Shown here: positions 1-8,061 of the stretch, in pieces | Layout: each line of letters starts with the position of its first letter | How positions within the stretch are numbered: position 1 is the first letter of the stretch | Assembly (NCBI GenBank): GCA_030430495.1 | Contig: JAUIKM010000010.1 | Coordinates: 1 to 64,000, forward strand | Reading direction: 5' to 3' | Length of the DNA stretch: 64,000 bases | From: a bacterium | Lineage (GTDB): Bacteria > Bacteroidota > Ignavibacteria > Kapaibacteriales > UBA7675 | Position numbers and translations under genes: made by a program | Notes under the pieces: model-generated | The model's input: only the letters and a program-made list of their open reading frames with translations | Database searches by the model: none | Told to the model about the DNA's origin: nothing

Positions 1-724
1 CTTGATTTTCCGAAGAGAATACTGCATCTTTTCCCATTGCGATTGCCGCTCCGTATTGGTAAGAAGGGTTTGACTTCTCCTTAGCATCGGTCGGTAATCG
101 CTATTTTTTAAACATACAGTCTGCCGCGGAATAAAAACCTTAGACCGGACATATTCCTCCCACCCTGCACTTTCACAGGTTTTTCGAATATCTCCTTTTT
201 CCGCACTATCGCCGGCCGCGCGAAGTACGCACAACAAGTCTAAGCCTTTAGTCAACCCCTTTAGAGGATTTCTCCGCCAACGGGCGCAGAAACTATCATA
301 ACGCGCCATATTCACCGGTGAACGTCCCTGAAAATCGCGGCCTCAATTGCCGGCGCGGGCACCGACCCGGACGCCGGACAACAAATCAGATGTTTGCAGC
401 ACGCCCGCCTGCGGCGCAACCCGCCCGCCCGAACCGCCTCATTCGCTGACAAACAAGAAGCTCATGGAGAGCGCCCGCAGGGCAAGCGATCAGAAGAGCA
501 GGTGGCAAAACCACGACAACGGGCCAATTTCGAGGATCCCGTGGCCTGCGCCGAAGACAGAAACTCCGCCGCCCCGATCCTGAATCGCCGGCACGGCCGA
601 ACGTGCAACGCAAGGCAGAATCATTGACTTACGCGCCAAAAAAGAATAACTTCCGGTCCCGGTGGCGCTTCTCTTCCCTCCCCGGCCGAATATCTATCCA
701 AGGACCAGATCCCGAGGACTATTA
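1..724. other. Left-edge stretch without a convincing gene
   Basis: The short ORFs here overlap each other in several frames, are Arg/Pro-rich and resemble no family I recognise, so they look like chance reading frames. At the extreme left, a minus-strand frame starting at about base 37 reads MGKDAVFSSENQ and runs off the window; it could be the start of a neighbouring gene but is too short to call. A candidate promoter for the first DUF1800 gene lies near the right end. Confidence 0.5.
624..654 (+). promoter_or_regulatory. Candidate promoter of first DUF1800-DUF1501 pair
   Basis: TTGACT is followed after 17 bases by TAACTTCC, about 70 bases upstream of the ATG at 725. The -35 half is good; the -7 half only partly matches the Bacteroidota TAnnTTTG consensus. 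No transcript data support it. Confidence 0.35.
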
Positions 725-2545
725 ATGAACCGTCGATCCTTCCTGAAGACCGGCGCCGGTATCGCCGCGATAGCAGGAACCCAATCCCTGCACGCCCGCG
801 GTGTCGGCGATGCCGCAATGGAGTCCAACGCCGATATCGGCGGGCTCCTCTCCGCCCGCGAACGCGCGCTCAATGCTGACCAACTGGAAACGCAGTCCGG
901 CCTGGAAGAATATGCCGGTCCATGGAATCAGGCCCAGGCCGCACATCTGCTGCGTCGCGCCGGCTTTCAGTTCAGCCGCGCCGACCTTGAACAGGCCCTC
1001 AGCGACGGACGCGCCGCCACCGTGGAAAAGTTGCTGACGATCAATCAGTATCCCGAAGCGCCGGGAGCATGGACGCAGGAAGCCATCCCCGCCCAGGTGA
1101 GCAATCAGCTGCAGAGCACCTACTACGGCTACTTCGTGCAGATGCAGCGCTGGTGGCTGCACCAGATGGCCTCCAGCCCGCATCCCCTGCTGGAAAAAAT
1201 GACCTTCTTCTGGCACAACCTGTTTACCTCCGAGCTCATCGTTGTGCGCTGGCCGCAGTACATGTACATGCAGAACGATATGTACCGCCGCCACGCTTAC
1301 CCGCACCTGGCCTGGCAGGAACGCGATCCGAACGAGTACCGCTCTACCTTCGGCAACTTCAAGGAGCTGGCCAAATACTCGGTCTACGACCCGGCCATGC
1401 TCGTCTACCTGAACGGCAACCTCAACAACGCCATCAATCCAAACGAAAATTACGCCCGCGAAATCATGGAACTGTTTACCATGGGCGAGGGCAACTACAC
1501 TGAGTTCGACATCGTCGAGGCGGCGCGTTCCTTTACCGGCTGGTACAACGTGCGCAGTATGCCCTTTTTCTCCTTTGAGGAAAAAGTGCACGACTTCGGC
1601 ACAAAAAACCTGCTGTTCGACGAAGTGAACGGCAGTCCGGGCATGTACGGTCCGGGGCAGGTTAAACCCTCGAACAACGGCTTGCCGGGCGGACGCGAAG
1701 AAGCGCAGTTGATGATCGACCTGATCTTCCGCCAGACCTTTAACGGCGGCACGGAACCCGGCGAGTCCGACCCGCGCCCCGTCGCCGAGGAAAGTGAATA
1801 CGCCGGTTTAAACATTCCGGCGGTCTATCTGGCCAAAAAACTCTACTCCTACTTTGTGTACGAAACGCCGACGCCGCACGTGGTGGCGCAACTGGCGCAG
1901 GAGATAGTTGAACAGAACTTCGACCTGACGCCGGTGCTGCGCACGCTGTTTAACAGCAACCACTTCTACGATCCGCTGGTGGAAGGCGCCATGATCAAAT
2001 CGCCGATAGAAATGACTGCGGGTCTGGTGCGCCAGCTGGAGTTAAACGCGCCGGCGAACTACAACAACAACGGCTTCATGGCCTACATCGGCAATATCAC
2101 CGGCGGAGCGCGTTTTGCGCAAACCGGCGGAATGGAACAGGAACTGCTCTCGCCGCCGAATGTGGCCGGCTGGCCGGGACATCGCGCCTGGATTTCGACA
2201 ACGACCTATCCCTATCGCAATTCGGTGACGGATAAATTCATCGAAGGTAAAATCTTCTCGATCGGCGCGCAGAGCGATCTGCCGGAGGTCGACGTCGACG
2301 TGGTTAATTGGGTGCGCACTTTCAACGACAGCGACGACATTTACAAACTGGTCGACGGCCTGCTGGCGCTGATGATTCCGACGCAGCTGGACGAGGCGCA
2401 GCGCCAGAACATTATCGACGCCTTCCTGCTGGGCAGTCCGGACTACGAATGGGCCGAGATTATCGCAGTGGACACCACGGCGCGCGTGCGCGTCGAACGC
2501 GGCTTGCAGGCCATTATGCGCCTGCCGGAATATCAGCTCAATTAA
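725..2545 (+). CDS. DUF1800 family protein, Tat signal, copy 1
   Basis: The ORF track opens at 662, but the likely start is the ATG at 725, giving 606 residues that begin MNRRSFLKTGAGIAAIAG, a twin-arginine signal with RRSFLK. DUF1800 hallmarks follow: AAHLLRRAGF near residue 80, FFWHNLFTSE, then LVYLNGNLNNAINPNENYAR and EIMELFTMGEGNY in the middle, and NVAGWPGHRAW near the C-terminus. DUF1800 proteins have no established biochemical role; they are usually encoded directly before a DUF1501 protein, as here (29-base gap). There is no T9SS tail, unlike its partner, so it may stay periplasmic. The copy at 8062 is a clear paralog. Family assignment is firm; function is unknown. Confidence 0.9.
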   Translation: MNRRSFLKTGAGIAAIAGTQSLHARGVGDAAMESNADIGGLLSARERALNADQLETQSGLEEYAGPWNQAQAAHLLRRAGFQFSRADLEQALSDGRAATVEKLLTINQYPEAPGAWTQEAIPAQVSNQLQSTYYGYFVQMQRWWLHQMASSPHPLLEKMTFFWHNLFTSELIVVRWPQYMYMQNDMYRRHAYPHLAWQERDPNEYRSTFGNFKELAKYSVYDPAMLVYLNGNLNNAINPNENYAREIMELFTMGEGNYTEFDIVEAARSFTGWYNVRSMPFFSFEEKVHDFGTKNLLFDEVNGSPGMYGPGQVKPSNNGLPGGREEAQLMIDLIFRQTFNGGTEPGESDPRPVAEESEYAGLNIPAVYLAKKLYSYFVYETPTPHVVAQLAQEIVEQNFDLTPVLRTLFNSNHFYDPLVEGAMIKSPIEMTAGLVRQLELNAPANYNNNGFMAYIGNITGGARFAQTGGMEQELLSPPNVAGWPGHRAWISTTTYPYRNSVTDKFIEGKIFSIGAQSDLPEVDVDVVNWVRTFNDSDDIYKLVDGLLALMIPTQLDEAQRQNIIDAFLLGSPDYEWAEIIAVDTTARVRVERGLQAIMRLPEYQLN

Positions 2546-2574
2546 ACAGACAATTCAGTAGGGAGAATACATCC

Positions 2575-4134
2575 ATGTCGATTAAACGTCGCGATTTCCT
2601 GAAAGGAACAGCCGCCGCCGGGATAGCCCTGGCGGGGCTGCCGATGATTAACAATCTGGGCGTGCAGGCTCTGGCCAAGTCGCCCGGCATCGACGCGCTC
2701 AGCCGCCTGGCCGCCGACAACGACCGCATCCTTGTCCTTGTTCAGCTCTCGGGCGGCAACGACGGACTTAACACGCTGGTGCCCTGGCAGGACTCGAAGT
2801 ACTACGCTGCGCGCCCGGGCATCGCACTTAACGAATCGCAGACTTTGCCGCTGAGCGACAGTCTGCGTTGGCACTCGGCGCTGAGCGGTTTTCGCGATCT
2901 GTACGAAAACGAAAACCTGGCGATCATTCAGAACACGACATACCCCAATCCCAATCGCTCGCACTTCCGCGGCACGGATATCTGGTTAACAGCAACCGAC
3001 TCCGACGTCTTTTTCGGCGCGGGCTGGCTGGGACGGTACTTAACATCTGTTTTTCCGGATTATCCGGAGACGCTGCCGACGCACCCGATGGCAATTCAGA
3101 TCGGCGGTTCGCCTTCGCTTGGTTTCAGCACCAGCCTGGGCAATACCGCGCTGGCTTTCCGCACGCCGGAAGAGTTTTCCGCCATTGTCAACGGCAAAGC
3201 GACGGGTTATCCCGACGCCCCCGACACGCCGATGGGCGAGGAGTTGTCCTTCCTGCGCAATGTCGCCGCCAGCTCACAGATCTACGCGGACACCATCGAC
3301 GAAGTCTACGGCAAGGGCAAGGACCTCTCGACGGTGGAATATCCCGACACGGCTCTGGCGCGCGCATTAAACGCCGTGGCCGGACTGATAGCGGGCGGCC
3401 TGCAAACCAAGGTTTATCTCGTTTCGCTCGGCGGCTTCGACACTCATGCCTCGCAGCTGGGGCAGCACAACAATCTGTTAAGTACCGTCGGCGACGCCGT
3501 TAAAGCGTTCATGGACGATGTCAACGCCATCGGCGTCGGCGATCGCGTGGCGGGCATGACCTTCTCCGAATTTGGACGTCGTGTTAACCAGAACGGCAGC
3601 GCGGGCACGGACCACGGCACGGCCGCTCCCATGTTTGTTTTCGGCAACAAGGTGCTGGGTAAAACAGTTCACGGCAATACGCCCAACCTCGACGACCTGG
3701 ACAACCGCGGCGATATCAGGATGGAGCACGATTTCCGCGAGGTCTACGCCTCCGTCCTCGCACAGTGGTTCGGCGAGTCCGACGGCCTCGTCAGCAAAGT
3801 GCTCTTCCGCGAGTTTAACACTTTGCCGCTCTTCGAAAAACCGGTCGTCAGCAGCGTTGAAGACCAACTCGAACGCGACATTGCGCCGATGATTTATCCG
3901 AATCCGGCGGTGTCGCAGGCGACGCTGGCGTTTAATCTGCCGCAGCGCAGCACGGTTGAGGTCAGCATTCTGGACGTGCAGGGACGCACGTTGGCGCGCG
4001 TTCACAATGGCGAGCTGGCGGCGGGACGGCACAGTCTGGCGCTTAACGTTTCCGGCTTCAGCAGCGGCCTCTACCTTACGCGTCTGCGTGTGGGCGGCTA
4101 CGAAATGATGCGCGCACTTAATGTAGCGCGTTAA
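2575..4134 (+). CDS. DUF1501 family protein with Tat signal and T9SS tail, copy 1
   Basis: The start is the ATG at 2575, preceded by AGGGAG, not the upstream track start at 2308 which lies inside the DUF1800 gene. The product has 519 residues. MSIKRRDFLKGTAAAGIALAG is a Tat-type signal. The DUF1501 core shows LVQLSGGNDGLNTLVP, NPNRSHFRGTDIW, GGFDTHASQLGQHN and MTFSEFGRRVNQNGSAGTDH; this family is distantly related to the alkaline phosphatase/sulfatase fold. The last 80 or so residues (MIYPNPAVSQ to the end, with SGLYLTRLRVGG) form a Por/T9SS type A sorting domain, implying export across the outer membrane. It is probably co-transcribed with the DUF1800 gene. Substrate and activity are unknown. 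Confidence 0.92.
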   Translation: MSIKRRDFLKGTAAAGIALAGLPMINNLGVQALAKSPGIDALSRLAADNDRILVLVQLSGGNDGLNTLVPWQDSKYYAARPGIALNESQTLPLSDSLRWHSALSGFRDLYENENLAIIQNTTYPNPNRSHFRGTDIWLTATDSDVFFGAGWLGRYLTSVFPDYPETLPTHPMAIQIGGSPSLGFSTSLGNTALAFRTPEEFSAIVNGKATGYPDAPDTPMGEELSFLRNVAASSQIYADTIDEVYGKGKDLSTVEYPDTALARALNAVAGLIAGGLQTKVYLVSLGGFDTHASQLGQHNNLLSTVGDAVKAFMDDVNAIGVGDRVAGMTFSEFGRRVNQNGSAGTDHGTAAPMFVFGNKVLGKTVHGNTPNLDDLDNRGDIRMEHDFREVYASVLAQWFGESDGLVSKVLFREFNTLPLFEKPVVSSVEDQLERDIAPMIYPNPAVSQATLAFNLPQRSTVEVSILDVQGRTLARVHNGELAAGRHSLALNVSGFSSGLYLTRLRVGGYEMMRALNVAR

Positions 4135-4160
4135 ACTGAAGCATCGGATATGACGAATCA

Positions 4161-4204
4161 ACGGCACGACAGAAGGAACTCAGTATTCCACTCTGTTGTG
4201 CCGT
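4161..4204 (+). terminator. Hairpin terminator after DUF1501 copy 1
   Basis: ACGGCACGACAGA pairs with TCTGTTGTGCCGT (13 bp, one G-U pair), and GGAA/TTCC inside extends it. A short CCTTTG tract follows. It lies 26 bases after the DUF1501 stop codon and probably ends the first DUF1800-DUF1501 transcript. Confidence 0.6.
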
Positions 4205-4350
4205 CGTCCTTTGTGGGCGATTCTGCGCCGGCATGATTGCAGCGCGGTTCCCGCTCGCTTTTAACGGCCGCTTTTGTTAACCATTCAACCGGAAGTCCCG
4301 GAGCTTCAAACCGGCGACAAAACAAAGATCACATCAGACACGAGAACGAC

Positions 4351-5511
4351 ATGCAACTTCAAATCCCGCAATCAACTGGAAGTCGGCGCACCCTGCGCTC
4401 GACGGTCATGGTGTTGCTGCTGACAGTTCTGGCCGCACCGACGCTGCGAGCCAACATGCAGCAGCCATGGATCGACGGAACGTCGTACAGCGAAATGTTT
4501 ATTGCGGAGTACGCCGACATTCTGCACGAGGATCTGCACGTTGAAATAGAGCCCGGGTTTGAGTATGCCGTTTTCCGTGTGCGCTATGAGGTAGAATGCC
4601 GCGAAGACGGCAGACATATTCCCTTTGCGTTTCTTGCGATGAATGCCGAAAACCATTGGGATGATACGTTTGACGATGGTTTCACGGTCGAACTGGACGG
4701 CAGATTGCTTTCAACAAATGACCAGCCGGACTCGACGGAGCAGGCATTGCGCGAGGCATTCGGCGCACAGGTCGACTCGATTTATTCAAAAAGCGCGACT
4801 TCGCTGGAGATTTGGCAGTTTCTGCGCCCCGAATACAGAGACTTGAAATTTTTCAGCGCCGGGTTAAACAAAGGTAAACACGTGATTGAAGTGCGCTATC
4901 GCGCCGCGGCGCACATCGATATCAGCGAGTACGTCAGGGAGTACCGATTCCACTACGCTCTCGGTCCGGCGCGCTACTGGAAATCCTTCGGCACACTCAA
5001 TCTGATGATCGACGGCGGCGGCGAGGCCGCCGCCTTCAGCTCCAACCTGCCGGACAGCATGTTTAAACGCGAGGGCGAAGTACTACGAGCGCAGTTCGAC
5101 GGCATTCCGCTGGACGTCATTGAACTTCAGTTCACGCCGGAAGTCTCGGGATTCACATCATTTGTCATTTCGCTCAGCCCCTTCGGCACGGCACTGATAT
5201 TCGTCTCGCCTTTTTTCCTGCTCCATCTTTACCTTATTTACCGCAACTTCAGACTTGCGGAGGGACATTGGAAGTACTTCCTGGTTTTAATCTCGGGCTG
5301 TCTGGTCGTTCCAATCTTGTTTTTGTTATTTCTGCTGTTGTCCGATGAATTGACGGACTTCCTGATCGGCGCACATGCCGGCGGCCTTCACGGCACGATT
5401 TATTCAGTGATTTTCCTTTCGCCGTTTGTGTTTTTGATTTACTGGGGAGTGATCGCGGCGGTGCAGTTTGTTATTGCGGTCGCGCGGAAAAAGTCGGATG
5501 AAAAAACTTGA
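4351..5511 (+). CDS. Unknown envelope protein with C-terminal membrane helices
   Basis: I do not recognise this family. Starting at ATG 4351 it has 386 residues; the track start at 4237 adds a region with no coding character. A hydrophobic segment (VMVLLLTVLAAPTLRA, about residues 20-35) looks like a signal peptide. About 230 residues follow that should be periplasmic, with mixed-charge beta-like sequence. Three hydrophobic helices lie at the end (around ALIFVSPFFLLHLYLIY, FLVLISGCLVVPILFLLFLLL and SVIFLSPFVFLIYWGVIAAV), then the charged tail ARKKSDEKT. It lies between the two DUF1800/DUF1501 modules on the same strand, but a terminator-like hairpin precedes it, so a functional link is only suggested by position. 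Confidence 0.7.
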   Translation: MQLQIPQSTGSRRTLRSTVMVLLLTVLAAPTLRANMQQPWIDGTSYSEMFIAEYADILHEDLHVEIEPGFEYAVFRVRYEVECREDGRHIPFAFLAMNAENHWDDTFDDGFTVELDGRLLSTNDQPDSTEQALREAFGAQVDSIYSKSATSLEIWQFLRPEYRDLKFFSAGLNKGKHVIEVRYRAAAHIDISEYVREYRFHYALGPARYWKSFGTLNLMIDGGGEAAAFSSNLPDSMFKREGEVLRAQFDGIPLDVIELQFTPEVSGFTSFVISLSPFGTALIFVSPFFLLHLYLIYRNFRLAEGHWKYFLVLISGCLVVPILFLLFLLLSDELTDFLIGAHAGGLHGTIYSVIFLSPFVFLIYWGVIAAVQFVIAVARKKSDEKT

Positions 5512-5713
5512 CTCGAAGCAGTCGGCAGATTAACTTGGGCAGAGCTTCAGCCAGACGGCCGCTATTCTCTGACCGATCAATAGTACTTCCATTACAAGAC
5601 GTTGTTTTCTGAGCGCATCAAACCGACGGATCGCCGGCTTGACAACGCTCGCACTCCGGGACCTCTGGTAGTGCATTGATCCCTGTTCAGATCTTGAACT
5701 ACATAGTTGAATT

Positions 5714-7606
5714 ATGTGGAAACTCCGATTTATCCTGGCAGCCTGTGCGCTGTTGACCACTTGCTGCGCCGGCACATCCGAAGTGCTTGAAGATCAATCA
5801 GCCGATCACCCCCTCGTGTGCGACATTCCCAGGGCCGGCAAGCTCGTTAACATTTCATACGACTCAGGCCATCCAGACGCATATTTTCGCGCAGAGGACT
5901 CACTGGTCGCGACAATCCAAATCCACACAAAACATCAAAGCAGGATTCACCGCCTGCTGCTGCAACGTGACGGAACGCGTTACTCAGAGCAATACACTGT
6001 CCCCGCCGATGCCGTCCATTTCAGTATATCGGTTTCTCCACCGGGCGTGCACAGGACACCTGAATCTGCTGCGTGTGTAGTTTACGATGGAGACAACTAC
6101 GTTGAACGCGGATTGTGCCACATGATGCGCCAGGCAGAAGATTCCGCCGAACTTGACGATCTGCTGACAGACACTCTGTTAACATCCACAGATGACTATG
6201 CTCAATGGCCGGTGTACATAGAGAGATTGCTGTTCTTAAGGACCAAAGCGCCAAAGCTCACATCCGCCCAATGGCGTGCAGCCGGGATCGTACACGACGC
6301 TTTGGAATTAACAGCCGCGGAGCGTTTCAATTTACATCTCGCTCTGACGCTGGCCGCTCATGCACTTGAAGACCGAACATTGTTCCATCAACAGTTGGAC
6401 AGCCTGGCGGGATACGCCTCTCTTTTAGCTTCGCAGAAACAGCCCCTCGCCTATACTTCACAACTTGTTTTCAGCAATATTGTGAATCGTGAAATTGAAC
6501 TGGCTCTCGATCTTCAGGAAACAGCTGAGGACGTCGACACGGCATCGCTGTCAACACTTTGCCGGATAGCGGTACAATTGAACACACCGCACATTTACAA
6601 CAGGCTCTTCACACAAAGAAGACCTGCCGCCGAGGTGTTTAATCTGATTCCGGAGTCAATCAGAAGTGCGATTGACGGCGCGGCTCAATGTGTTCAGGAT
6701 ACATCACCGTGTGAGATAAGAGGCAGCTTCAGTCTTTTTTACACTGCTGCATCAACTGCAGATCAGGTTGGATGGAAGGGCGATATAGAAATCTTCGCAC
6801 GGGCCATGGAAAAATTCGGCGAAATCCCGGTCTGGAACTACGACGACCCGACGCAATGCGTCGCAATTACCGACATCAGCGGCATGAGGTCCGGCGCATT
6901 CCTCGAAATTGCGCGCACGTTTAACGACAGCGGCGATCGCGAACGCGCCAAACAGTACTTCCACAAAACCCTGGCATGCCGCGGCAATTTCGTGCTGGGC
7001 GCGCGTTCGCTCGCCGCTGTGGCAATGGGCAAACTTTTTGCCCAAAGCGGCGAACTCGACAGCGCCGAAAAATACTGGGCCGCCGCGGAACTTCTCGGCA
7101 GCCCCTTTGCGGATGAAGTGCTCGACGGCATTAAACAACTGCGCGATTCCCTGCAGTTAACACCAACAGATCAGGATAAACTGCTGGCGCAATACGCGGA
7201 GTTTACGCCGCCGATAGTTTCTCATCCGATTCAGGGAGAATTGCAGACGGAAAAGGGTCCTGTCAGCTACAACAGCGAGGAACCGCTCATCCTGCTCTTT
7301 TCGTCGATTGGATGCTCCGTCTGCACGGAACTGATGCCCGGACTGTACCGGGACCTCAAACAGCTTTTTCCGCCGGAGAATATCATCATTGTCAGCGAAG
7401 ACCCGGTCGAAACAGTGAAATCGATTTACGGCAAAGATGTTATTTATGCACCGATGGACCGCGAAGTGGCGGCGCGCCACCAGGTGCAGATACTGCCCTC
7501 GGTTCAGGTTGTGCGCAGGAACAACATCGAGTTCAAACGCCCCAGTTTGTCGACGACGACATTTCAGCAGCTTAAACAGTTGTTCGGGCCGCAGGAGGAT
7601 CAGTAG
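5714..7606 (+). CDS. Lipoprotein with helical repeats and C-terminal thioredoxin-like domain
   Basis: 630 residues. The N-terminus MWKLRFILAACALLTTCCAG is a lipoprotein signal with the acylated Cys near residue 18 or 19. A long middle (about residues 130-490) is helical with TPR-like stretches, for example REYFHK-type segments around ERAKQYFHKTLACRG and SAEKYWAAAELLGSP. The last 110 residues resemble a thioredoxin fold: LILLFSSIGCSVCTELMPGL carries a CSVC redox motif and VQILPSVQVV carries the expected cis-proline. The architecture suggests a membrane-anchored disulfide or thiol protein acting in the periplasm on envelope proteins. It lies between the two DUF1800/DUF1501 modules. No named family is recognised for the whole protein. 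Confidence 0.75.
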   Translation: MWKLRFILAACALLTTCCAGTSEVLEDQSADHPLVCDIPRAGKLVNISYDSGHPDAYFRAEDSLVATIQIHTKHQSRIHRLLLQRDGTRYSEQYTVPADAVHFSISVSPPGVHRTPESAACVVYDGDNYVERGLCHMMRQAEDSAELDDLLTDTLLTSTDDYAQWPVYIERLLFLRTKAPKLTSAQWRAAGIVHDALELTAAERFNLHLALTLAAHALEDRTLFHQQLDSLAGYASLLASQKQPLAYTSQLVFSNIVNREIELALDLQETAEDVDTASLSTLCRIAVQLNTPHIYNRLFTQRRPAAEVFNLIPESIRSAIDGAAQCVQDTSPCEIRGSFSLFYTAASTADQVGWKGDIEIFARAMEKFGEIPVWNYDDPTQCVAITDISGMRSGAFLEIARTFNDSGDRERAKQYFHKTLACRGNFVLGARSLAAVAMGKLFAQSGELDSAEKYWAAAELLGSPFADEVLDGIKQLRDSLQLTPTDQDKLLAQYAEFTPPIVSHPIQGELQTEKGPVSYNSEEPLILLFSSIGCSVCTELMPGLYRDLKQLFPPENIIIVSEDPVETVKSIYGKDVIYAPMDREVAARHQVQILPSVQVVRRNNIEFKRPSLSTTTFQQLKQLFGPQEDQ

Positions 7607-8061
7607 CGTCCTGCAAGTTTGCAGAGCATGTCGCCGAAGACAAGCAGCAATTCCTCGCAGTCGTCCGGACGGCGTGCAGAGGCATTGAGGCCGCGTAACG
7701 GGCCGCCGGGCCACAGACTCATACCCTCCGGGCTTCCAACCCGCCAACGATCAAAACAAACAAGCCAGCCGCAAGCGGCGCAGCGCTCAGGAAGCAAGCC
7801 GGCGAGTCGCAGCGAGAAGGCGAAGCTCAGAACAGCCCCGAGCCTTTAAACCTTGGCGCAAGTCCCACAGTCCCAGTCCCCGTGTGACGAACGTGTGCAC
7901 CGACAATCCGTGGCGCGTCCCCCGGCCGCCGCATGCCCGTTCCGCACCCGAACGCACATTATTATGCAATCGCACAAATCTTTCGAATTTTCTGTAACAT
8001 GCGCGGGGGCCCTCGCATTTCTGGGCACTCTCAAAGTTCCGATAAACTACAAAGGCCGAAC
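7607..8061. other. Intergenic region, no gene seen
   Basis: 455 bases between the thioredoxin-like lipoprotein and the second DUF1800 gene. The overlapping short ORFs on both strands are compositional shadows. No clear hairpin or TAnnTTTG promoter was found, although the promoter of the second module should lie here. Confidence 0.5.

Noticed and set aside
1-100. Possible start of a minus-strand gene at the left edge (MGKDAVFSSENQ)
   Set aside because: Only about 12 residues lie in the window and the ribosome site is poor; recorded in the region note but not called as a gene.
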